A stretch of 5,278 bases of DNA from Promethearchaeota archaeon (lineage in GTDB: Archaea; Asgardarchaeota; Lokiarchaeia; Sigynarchaeales; SOKP01): the NCBI GenBank assembly GCA_019057775.1, contig JAHLWT010000281.1:1-5278 (forward strand). Reading direction: 5' to 3'. Below, piece by piece: positions 1 to 5,278 of the stretch (position 1 is the first letter of the stretch; the number at the start of each line of letters is the position of its first letter). The notes under the pieces were generated by a model. That model had not been told where the DNA came from. It did no database searches and saw only the letters and a program-made list of their open reading frames with translations. Made by a program: the position numbers and the translations under genes.

Positions 1-856
1 CTCCAGCACCTAACAATTTTCCACCCAATGCTCCCGCTTTTATTGCTGTTTCATATATTTTATCTACGTATGGAGTTGTAATCTTACTTGTTAAACTTCG
101 CTTAACCATCCAGTTTTCGTGTATAAGTCTACCAAAATCGGTTAGATGTAAGCTATTCCCATTGAGAATACTTATGGCTTCATCTACTATTTCCGCCATC
201 CTTTTTAACTCGTTTTTCTTCTCTGGGATTTTTTTTATCTGTTCACCGGCGATTTTAGAGGCTGTCCTCACAAAGCCTGTAAAAAATAGCATCAGATGAT
301 TGTGCAAAAGTTGGATTTTTTCTGCATTTAAAGTTATTGGTTTAACTTGTATGTGTTGCCCACCACCGAATTCGATTCTATTAAATCCTCCGAAAGCAGC
401 GATTGTTTGATCTTGTGACCCGATATTTTCTTTTATTCTTTCCTGCTCTATATGTATTGCTTCTAAGGCTAACTGTCTTTTGGTTACCATCTTGCCTTTT
501 AAGGCATACAGTGCATTAAGCAGTCCTACGGTAAATGCCGAACTGGAGCCAAGACCAGTCCTTGCAGGCAAATCACCGTCATGATGCATTTCAACTCCAT
601 AGCCCCAATTCATAAACCTGAGCGTTTCCCGAACTGATGAATGTTGTATTTCACAAATATTTTTGACCATTTCCTGCTTGGAATAGACTATGCGATATTT
701 GTGGTCGAAAAATGGTGGAAGGTACCGAAGGGTAATATAACAATACTTATTTATTGAAGTAGCAAGTACAGCCCCTCCATACTCATTATACCACACCGGA
801 TAATCTGTTCCCCCGCCGAAAAAAGATATTCGAAATGGTGTCCTACTTATGATCAT
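1..856 (-). CDS. GHMP-family sugar kinase, heptose-7-phosphate kinase-like (C-terminus beyond window)
   Basis: This is a cytoplasmic ATP-dependent kinase of the GHMP superfamily that probably phosphorylates the anomeric position of a sugar phosphate before nucleotide activation. I translated it by hand: 285 residues are visible, and the frame is open to base 1. The N-terminus (residues 5-20, RTPFRISFFGGGTDYP) is the substrate-binding motif 1 typical of HddA-like kinases. Motif 2, the phosphate loop, is LPARTGLGSSSAFTVG at 96-111. GSQDQTIAAFGGFN at about 146-159 matches the conserved QDQ/FGGFN stretch of heptose kinases. Motif 3 begins as GALGGKLLGAG and is cut by the window edge, so roughly 50-60 residues should be missing given the usual 330-350. 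The ATG at 854-856 follows an AAGAGG ribosome site (863-868) by six bases and lies 24 bases after the radical SAM stop, so it is the last visible operon gene. The heptose specificity is inferred from family resemblance; other GHMP sugar-1-kinases are possible. Confidence 0.88.
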   Translation of the reverse strand, partial: MIISRTPFRISFFGGGTDYPVWYNEYGGAVLATSINKYCYITLRYLPPFFDHKYRIVYSKQEMVKNICEIQHSSVRETLRFMNWGYGVEMHHDGDLPARTGLGSSSAFTVGLLNALYALKGKMVTKRQLALEAIHIEQERIKENIGSQDQTIAAFGGFNRIEFGGGQHIQVKPITLNAEKIQLLHNHLMLFFTGFVRTASKIAGEQIKKIPEKKNELKRMAEIVDEAISILNGNSLHLTDFGRLIHENWMVKRSLTSKITTPYVDKIYETAIKAGALGGKLLGAG

Positions 857-880
857 ATAAATCCTCTTCAGAAGTTTATT

Positions 881-2350
881 TCAGACGAACTTTCGGTGAA
901 TTTCATGTTTAAGCATCTCCTCAATGTGTTCTACAGCCTTAGGACCAAACTTTTCTTTAATCATTTCTAAATACTTTGGATTCTTGTAATATTCTTTAAA
1001 GGCATTGTCCCGAAAACGTAGGACATCTGCTGCTGAGAGATATTTAGTTGATAAAGGTAATGTTTCTTCAGAGTATTGTGAATATCCCAACCATGTTTCT
1101 GGTAACTTAATACCTTGTTTTGCTGCATCTTCATATAACTGAGAACCCGGGTAAGCCATGACTGTATAAAAGTTTACATATTCAAAATTAAACTTCTTTG
1201 CCATATCTAAAGTTTCTTGCATGGTTTCAAAGTCATCGTCAGGCAAACCAAACATGAAATTTGCGAGAATATAAATACCCGCCACCCGCGTCATATCGAT
1301 AGCTTTTTTTACTGCATCATCTTCGTTTTTTTTAGTAACGCCTTTACGAACCTTCTGGCTAGCAGATTCAAATCCGAAGCAAATCCAATTAATTCCCGCC
1401 TGTTTCATTTTTTTAAGCACATTCCGGTTAACTGTATCAACCCTTGCATAAGCCCATATGTTCAGATCATAGCCACCCTGAATAATGAGATCACAAATAC
1501 GCATAACGTGGTCTTCCCTGAGAACAAATAACTCATCAAGAATTTTAAGATTCCTTATTTCATAATTCCTTACAAGGAAGTCTATCTCCTCTACTACTTT
1601 TTCAGGACTGCGAAAGCGAATACTTGGACCACCATATAATGTATGAATATTACAATATGTGCATTTGAAGGGACATCCCAAACTTGTGTAAATAACTGCA
1701 TAAGACTTCCTCTGGTCAATATGATTAAAACAGTGCCAATTGTGAGCTCTATACTTACCCATGGGCAGAAGGTCCCAGGCAGCAAAAGGTAGCTCATCAG
1801 GATTAACAAGTGGTGCCGGATGGTTTGATATTGCCTTACCATTTTGGATATACCAAAGACCGGGGATTTTGCAATCACTCGACTCTCTATCTAACTTTAG
1901 TACCTCCAAAAGTTGCAAGATAGTATAAAAACCTTCTCCTTGGCAAATAAAATCTACATCTTCTTCCCTGAGAGTTCTTTCAGGAAGTGCTGATGGATGA
2001 AGCCCACTAAGAAGTATTTTGATATGTGGAGATTTCTCTTTTGATGCTGTAATGATTTCTCTTACTGCTACCATTTTAGGCGTTGAAGATGCAGAAGGAG
2101 TTATTCCCATCACTACAATATCCACTAATAATGGGTTTTCCTTGGCAATATTTCCTGCTGTCTCTTCTTGAGACATGTTTCCCGCTTCAGCATCTATTAT
2201 TTTTACAGAATAACCATGCTTACGCATAAATGCTGCTGTTAACCCACACCATATAGGCGGCTCTATCCCTGATAAGGAAGAACCCAAAGAACCGTAAACT
2301 TTCTTTTTTGCATTAGGATTGACTAACAGAAGATCTAACTTCTGTGCCAT
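881..2350 (-). CDS. B12-binding-domain radical SAM protein
   Basis: This is a 489-residue radical SAM enzyme of the COG1032-type architecture. Residues about 5-150 form a Rossmann-like cobalamin-binding-type domain, with LLLVNPN at the start, PPIWCGLTAAFMRKHGYSV, then LLSGLHPSALPE and DFICQGEG. The canonical cobalamin-ligand motif DxHxxG is not visible, so cobalamin binding is inferred from the fold. The radical SAM core follows: CPFKCTYC is the CxxxCxxC 4Fe-4S motif (Cys226, 230, 233 counted from the ATG), followed by KILDELFVL and ICFGFES, the usual core strands. The C-terminal 90 residues are helical and lack extra Cys clusters. Relatives methylate unactivated carbons, rearrange rings or epimerise; the substrate here is unknown, but the sugar-gene neighbours suggest a sugar. 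An upstream TTG (2351-2353) would add one residue; ATG at 2348-2350 is preferred because AAGGAG (2359-2364) sits eight bases from it. The gap to the transketolase subunit is only four bases. Confidence 0.9.
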   Translation of the reverse strand: MAQKLDLLLVNPNAKKKVYGSLGSSLSGIEPPIWCGLTAAFMRKHGYSVKIIDAEAGNMSQEETAGNIAKENPLLVDIVVMGITPSASSTPKMVAVREIITASKEKSPHIKILLSGLHPSALPERTLREEDVDFICQGEGFYTILQLLEVLKLDRESSDCKIPGLWYIQNGKAISNHPAPLVNPDELPFAAWDLLPMGKYRAHNWHCFNHIDQRKSYAVIYTSLGCPFKCTYCNIHTLYGGPSIRFRSPEKVVEEIDFLVRNYEIRNLKILDELFVLREDHVMRICDLIIQGGYDLNIWAYARVDTVNRNVLKKMKQAGINWICFGFESASQKVRKGVTKKNEDDAVKKAIDMTRVAGIYILANFMFGLPDDDFETMQETLDMAKKFNFEYVNFYTVMAYPGSQLYEDAAKQGIKLPETWLGYSQYSEETLPLSTKYLSAADVLRFRDNAFKEYYKNPKYLEMIKEKFGPKAVEHIEEMLKHEIHRKFV

Positions 2351-2354
2351 CAAT

Positions 2355-3290
2355 TCATCTCCTTTCCAAACTAAACAATTTCAAAATTGTTCTTACCACT
2401 CCATCAGTATCTAAACCGACAGTTTTTTGTATGCTTTCTCTGCCGCCGTATGTATAACAATATTTATCAGGAATTGCAATGCGTTTTGATGGTGTAGTTA
2501 CATTATTGTCAGCTAAGACTTCAGCAATAATACTACCAAGCCCACCATTGATGAGATGCTCTTCTAGCGTTACTATCTTTTCTGATTGCTTAATACACTT
2601 TAGTAACATCTCAATATTAACGGGTTTTAACCTATATAGATCTACAACTCCAGTATCAATAGAATGCTTTTTAAGTATGTCCCCAACTTCTAACGCTTTG
2701 TAAGTCATATTCCCAGTCGAAACAATACACAAATCCTTACCTTCCCTCAAACAAGTTACACCATCTGAAAAATCCTCATCTTGACTATAAATTATTGGAA
2801 GTGGCTCTCTGTCCATTCTGACATATAGAGGGGCTTTGAAGTTGTATGCTATCTCAGCACAAGCCGAAGCCATAACAGTATCAGTAACATTTAATATGGT
2901 AATATTTGGCAAGATTCTCATTATTGCAATATCTTCAGTGGCGTGGTGCGTCGGTCCAGAATCATCATAACTGAACCCAGCGCCAACTCCTATGGTAGTT
3001 ATCGGCACATTCATAGCACACATATCTATCTTTATTTGTTCATAACAACGTAATGTAACGAAAGGCATGATAGCATATGCAAAAACATTCTTGCCACTCA
3101 ATGCTAATCCAGAAGAGACAGTAATCATATTTTGCTCGGCGATTCCGATATTTATGAACTGACTACTCAAGTCTCTTCTGAATTTGTCAAGACTTGGGGC
3201 GCCCATATCGGCACAAACAAGTATGACCTCTCTATCTTCCTTCGCGATTTCATACAACTTGTCAAAAAATGCATCTCGCATTGTGTCCAT
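2355..3290 (-). CDS. Split transketolase, C-terminal (pyrimidine-binding) subunit
   Basis: This 311-residue protein is the C-terminal half of a transketolase. It should pair with the product of the gene before it to form a TPP-dependent two-carbon transferase in the cytoplasm. The pyrimidine-binding domain covers about residues 1-165: NIGIAEQNM carries the catalytic Glu52 that activates the TPP aminopyrimidine, followed by the conserved stretch FVTLRCYEQIKID. SGPTHHATEDIAIMR (about 111-125) is the GPTHH loop shared with split transketolases and DXS. The C-terminal transketolase_C domain (about 175-305) contains EEHLINGGLGS. Length fits the family (about 305-320). Its ATG lies one base after the stop of the N-terminal subunit, and AGG in the preceding gene's 3' end is well spaced, so the two subunits are translationally coupled as expected for equal stoichiometry. 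A second in-frame ATG at codon 4 is possible. The acceptor and donor sugars are not shown by the sequence; a dedicated biosynthetic role is inferred from the neighbours. Confidence 0.93.
   Translation of the reverse strand: MDTMRDAFFDKLYEIAKEDREVILVCADMGAPSLDKFRRDLSSQFINIGIAEQNMITVSSGLALSGKNVFAYAIMPFVTLRCYEQIKIDMCAMNVPITTIGVGAGFSYDDSGPTHHATEDIAIMRILPNITILNVTDTVMASACAEIAYNFKAPLYVRMDREPLPIIYSQDEDFSDGVTCLREGKDLCIVSTGNMTYKALEVGDILKKHSIDTGVVDLYRLKPVNIEMLLKCIKQSEKIVTLEEHLINGGLGSIIAEVLADNNVTTPSKRIAIPDKYCYTYGGRESIQKTVGLDTDGVVRTILKLFSLERR
2359..2364 (-). promoter_or_regulatory. Ribosome binding site of the radical SAM gene
   Basis: AAGGAG on the minus strand, eight bases before ATG 2350 and five before TTG 2353. 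It lies inside the last codons of the upstream transketolase subunit, so translation of the two genes is probably coupled. The spacing favours the ATG over the TTG. Confidence 0.7.
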
Positions 3291-3291
3291 C

Positions 3292-4140
3292 TCAATTACC
3301 TACTCCACTATTTAGCTCTTTTTTTGCTTGTGCCGCTTGTTCTCCCTGGGGAGCTATTCCATGCCAAAGAATCTGATTTTCCAAGAAAGAAACGCCCTTT
3401 CCTTTTACTGTATCGGCAATAATCACAAGCGGTCCGTTTCTCTTATTAAATCTGAAACCATCAACGGCATCAAAAATCTCCTTGAATGAATGTCCATTGA
3501 TACTTGCCACATCCCATCCAAAAGATATCCACTTTTTGTCGAGAGGATTCAATCTGACGCAATTTTCAGTGAACTCTGTAGCACAAAGCCAGTTTCTATC
3601 TATTATCGCTATCAAATTGTTCAACCGATGATGACTAGCAAACATAGTAGTTTCCCATATCGAACCTTCATGACACTCACCATCGCCTAGAAGTGTAAAT
3701 ACAAAATACTGTTTCTTGTTCATCTTTGCAGCCAAAGCCATGCCAGTCGCTATACCGAAGCCATGACCTAACGAACCAGCAGTAATCTCTGCTCCAGGAA
3801 CATCATGTTGTAAATGTACTCCAAAAATTCCATCCTCTTGATTGAATCTGTTTAATTCTTCTTTGGGGAAAAATCCAAGATCTGCCAGTATAGGATATAG
3901 AATAACGCTCGATTGGCCCTTGCTCAAAATAAATCTGTCTCGCTCATCCCATTTTGGATTAGACGCGTCGTATCGAAGCACCTCTCCATAATAGAGAGCA
4001 ACCAGCAATTCGGTGCAAGAAAACGATGAAGTAACGTGACCAGTGCCTGCTCTAACACACATATCCAAGATTTGCTTACGAATGTAATTTGCCTTTCTTT
4101 TCAGAGAGTTTATCTTTTCTTCGCTTATTTCTCCTCCCAT
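3292..4140 (-). CDS. Split transketolase, N-terminal TPP-binding subunit
   Basis: This 282-residue protein is the TPP pyrophosphate-binding half of a two-gene transketolase. Visible motifs in order: AGTGHVTSSFSCTELL (31-46), the family's early His motif in a variant form where many transketolases have GHxGxxLS; DRFILSKGQSS (68-78); ITAGSLGHGFGIATGMA (119-135) with His126, the conserved GSLGHG loop; and LGDGECHEGSIWE (151-163), the GDG part of the TPP/Mg site, completed by Asn183 in DRNWL. It ends near HG(I)APQ, the usual end of this subunit. Length fits split transketolases (about 270-285). ATG 4140 is preceded by GGGGAGG eight bases away (about 4149-4155), lying in the 14-base gap after the SDR gene. 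The downstream gene encodes the partner subunit one base away. The reaction class (transfer of a C2 ketol unit) is well supported; the substrates are not. Comparable cluster-borne split transketolases serve rifamycin-type precursor supply and sulfosugar pathways, so a specialised sugar-phosphate role is likely. Confidence 0.93.
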   Translation of the reverse strand: MGGEISEEKINSLKRKANYIRKQILDMCVRAGTGHVTSSFSCTELLVALYYGEVLRYDASNPKWDERDRFILSKGQSSVILYPILADLGFFPKEELNRFNQEDGIFGVHLQHDVPGAEITAGSLGHGFGIATGMALAAKMNKKQYFVFTLLGDGECHEGSIWETTMFASHHRLNNLIAIIDRNWLCATEFTENCVRLNPLDKKWISFGWDVASINGHSFKEIFDAVDGFRFNKRNGPLVIIADTVKGKGVSFLENQILWHGIAPQGEQAAQAKKELNSGVGN

Positions 4141-4148
4141 ACTCTTAT

Positions 4149-4155
4149 CCTCCCC
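4149..4155 (-). promoter_or_regulatory. Strong ribosome binding site of the transketolase N-subunit
   Basis: GGGGAGG on the minus strand, located between the SDR stop (4155-4157) and the ATG at 4140, eight bases from the start. It supports the chosen start and efficient initiation. Confidence 0.65.
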
Positions 4156-5099
4156 TAATAAGTATTTGAGAAATTATTTCTCCTTATTATCTGATATCCC
4201 TTTATCAATTCTGCAATGCCCTGCTGTAATGAATAATCAGGCTTAAAGCCTGTAGATTCAATCTTTTCATTGCTCACGATATAATCTCTTTTGTCTGGGT
4301 CGTTTGCCCAGTCTTCCCCTTTGTATTCTGTAAACCAAAATTCTGGGATTTGTTTCTTGATTTCTTCACACAGCTCCCACTTGGATAGGTTTGCGGTACT
4401 TAAACCTACATTATAAGGTTCATTTTTCATATCATCAAAATTTTCTATACAATGAATAAACACTCTAGCTACATCACCAACATATACAAAATTTCTCTTA
4501 AAATGAGCTTCAAATAATGTAAGGGAACGATCTCTTAATGCACGATATACAAAATCATTGACCATAAGATCCAAACGCATACGTGGACTCACCCCAAACA
4601 CTGTTGCAAGCCGCAGGGTAATAGCATTCCCAGCCTTTAAAATAAGCTTTTCTATATCCACTTTTAATCGACCATATAAGGATATAGGATTCAGAGGTGT
4701 TTCTTCAGTGCAGTAAATTCCCTTTTGGCCTATTCCATATCCGCTATTTGTAGTAGGAAAAACAATTATCTGTTCTTTGCTCCGCAACTCTAATAACATT
4801 TTCACAGCATCAAAATTAATAGTTTTTGCGGTGATAGGATCTTTCTCACATAATGGCGCTCCTGTTAAACAAGCAAGTGGGAAAATTGCATTCACATTTT
4901 TCAAATATTTAGAACCAAGTTTTTTATCTCTTGCATCTCCACGAACAACAGTTAATTTTTCATCATGACAACAATCTAATAATGAAACCTGATTGTACAT
5001 AAAGTTATCTATAACTATTACTTCATTCCCTTTCTTAAGTAGTTGAGGAACTAATATAGACCCAATATATCCGGCTCCTCCGGTAACCAATATTCTCAT
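4155..5099 (-). CDS. NAD-dependent nucleotide-sugar epimerase/dehydratase (extended SDR)
   Basis: This 314-residue cytoplasmic protein belongs to the extended short-chain dehydrogenase/reductase family acting on nucleotide sugars (epimerases, 4,6-dehydratases, 4-reductases). The Rossmann glycine motif TGGAGYIG is at residues 6-13. An acidic residue ends beta-2 (VIDNF, Asp31), which favours NAD over NADP. The active-site region PTTNSGYG (115-122) supplies Ser119, and the catalytic YGRLK pair is Tyr142/Lys146. RLATVFG (163-169), RNFVYVGDVAR (202-212) and RDYIVSNEKI (271-280) are the C-terminal substrate-domain signatures of NDP-sugar epimerases. Length is typical (310-340). The ATG at 5097-5099 follows a GAAGGGAAG ribosome site (5105-5113). 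The gene is the first intact one of the operon, 14 bases before the transketolase N-subunit and 13 bases after the truncated TPP-enzyme remnant. Which position of which sugar it modifies cannot be read from the sequence. Confidence 0.9.
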   Translation of the reverse strand: MRILVTGGAGYIGSILVPQLLKKGNEVIVIDNFMYNQVSLLDCCHDEKLTVVRGDARDKKLGSKYLKNVNAIFPLACLTGAPLCEKDPITAKTINFDAVKMLLELRSKEQIIVFPTTNSGYGIGQKGIYCTEETPLNPISLYGRLKVDIEKLILKAGNAITLRLATVFGVSPRMRLDLMVNDFVYRALRDRSLTLFEAHFKRNFVYVGDVARVFIHCIENFDDMKNEPYNVGLSTANLSKWELCEEIKKQIPEFWFTEYKGEDWANDPDKRDYIVSNEKIESTGFKPDYSLQQGIAELIKGYQIIRRNNFSNTY

Positions 5100-5112
5100 C
5101 TTATCTTCCCTT

Positions 5113-5223
5113 CTACGGATTAGAATATAAATCTGCTACTTCTATTAACAAAGTGGATTTTCCATCCTTTCTATTCAAAGCATACTTGTATGCTGGAACT
5201 ATGTCTTTGCTGCGAGTTAATTT
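5113..5223 (-). pseudogene. C-terminal remnant of an acetolactate-synthase-type TPP enzyme
   Basis: The minus strand carries 36 codons ending in TAG (5113-5115), read by hand. The peptide starts KLTRSKDIVPAYKYALNRKD and continues GKSTLLIEVADLYSNP. The pattern (S)(K/E)DIVPA-x(3)-AL followed by GKxxLIEV is how IlvB-like TPP decarboxylases and ligases (acetolactate synthase, benzoylformate decarboxylase, YerE-type sugar enzymes) end. Upstream the reading frame runs straight into the insertion-sequence terminus and meets TAA in it, and no start codon or ribosome site precedes the piece, so roughly the first 500 residues are missing here. Its stop lies 13 bases before the SDR start, consistent with having been the upstream member of the same operon. 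The family assignment rests on a short segment and is from memory; the truncation itself is clear provided the flanking repeat is correctly recognised. Confidence 0.55.
5124..5151 (-). promoter_or_regulatory. Possible weak sigma-70-like promoter for the surviving operon
   Basis: On the minus strand TTGTTA (5146-5151, 4 of 6 matches to TTGACA) and TATATT (5124-5129, 5 of 6 matches to TATAAT) are 16 bases apart, inside the remnant and just before the SDR ribosome site. It would give a short leader. The region is AT-rich, so such a pair can occur by chance; it is listed because it is the best candidate seen upstream of the intact genes. Confidence 0.2.
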
Positions 5224-5278
5224 TGGACTGCACCCCTGTGATTGGACAGATTAAGTTAGAGTGATCTGACAGGATATG
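5224..5278 (+). mobile_element. Terminal end of an IS3-family (IS150-like) insertion sequence, runs off window
   Basis: From 5224 the plus strand reads TGGACTGCACCCC, then TTGGACA at 5242-5248. This begins with TG and follows the TGxACTGCACCC ... TTGGAC pattern I recall for terminal inverted repeats of the IS150 group of the IS3 family. It begins exactly where the TPP-enzyme reading frame loses its identity. A purine-rich stretch CAGGAT precedes an ATG at the last three bases (5276-5278), which might be the transposase OrfA start if this is the left end, but no coding sequence is visible. Neither the other end nor a target duplication can be seen. Orientation is therefore tentative. Confidence 0.55.

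Noticed and set aside
1217..1531. Plus-strand open frame of 104 codons
   Set aside because: It lies wholly antisense to the radical SAM core, has no recognisable motif, and the minus-strand protein is clearly real.
1594..1878. Minus-strand open frame of 94 codons inside the radical SAM gene
   Set aside because: It is an out-of-frame shadow of the same strand; the hydrophobic look comes from reading the radical SAM codons in another frame.
2351..2353. TTG as the radical SAM start codon
   Set aside because: The adjacent ATG has better spacing (eight bases) to AAGGAG and is the stronger start codon.
2374..2391. Perfect 8-base inverted repeat AACAATTT-CA-AAATTGTT near the end of the transketolase C-subunit
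   Set aside because: It lies within coding sequence, is AT-rich with too small a loop for a stable hairpin, and has no T-tract after it on the transcribed strand, so it is not a terminator. A slight effect on the downstream ribosome site cannot be excluded.
3132..3422. Plus-strand open frame across the junction of the two transketolase genes
   Set aside because: It is antisense to two well-supported genes and has no family features.
2355..4140. Reading the two transketolase genes as one gene broken by a frameshift
   Set aside because: Both halves have full family length, own starts and stops, and conserved termini; two-gene transketolases are a normal form.
5276..5278. ATG at the last three bases as a definite transposase start
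   Set aside because: No coding sequence is visible after it and the purine-rich stretch is very close, so it is only mentioned under the mobile element.

Overview
The window is one compact gene cluster, all on the minus strand, from an AT-rich bacterium. Each gene has a purine-rich Shine-Dalgarno sequence and gaps are 1-24 bases. The sequence alone does not identify the species. In transcription order (right to left) it holds: the edge of an insertion sequence (5224-5278); the last 36 codons of a thiamine-pyrophosphate (TPP) enzyme of the acetolactate-synthase type (5113-5223); an NAD-dependent extended-SDR sugar epimerase/dehydratase (4155-5099); the two halves of a split transketolase, N-terminal TPP-binding subunit (3292-4140) then C-terminal pyrimidine-domain subunit (2355-3290); a radical SAM protein with an N-terminal cobalamin-type domain (881-2350); and a GHMP-family sugar kinase resembling D-glycero-D-manno-heptose 7-phosphate kinase, cut by the left edge (1-856).

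This content suggests a nucleotide-sugar or surface-polysaccharide locus making an unusual, probably higher-carbon or branched, sugar. A plausible reading is that the transketolase pair makes or remodels a ketose phosphate, the GHMP kinase adds the anomeric phosphate needed for nucleotide activation, the SDR oxidises, epimerises or dehydrates the sugar, and the radical SAM enzyme makes a radical modification such as C-methylation or epimerisation. Isomerase, phosphatase, nucleotidyltransferase and glycosyltransferase genes would be expected outside the window, past the left edge.

The right end looks like recent damage. A terminal repeat of the IS3 family (IS150-like) abuts the C-terminal piece of the TPP enzyme, so the first gene of the operon appears truncated and the remaining genes are separated from their original promoter. 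A weak promoter-like pair lies inside the remnant. No RNA genes, CRISPR arrays or convincing terminators were seen, and no gene-free stretch exceeds about 180 bases.
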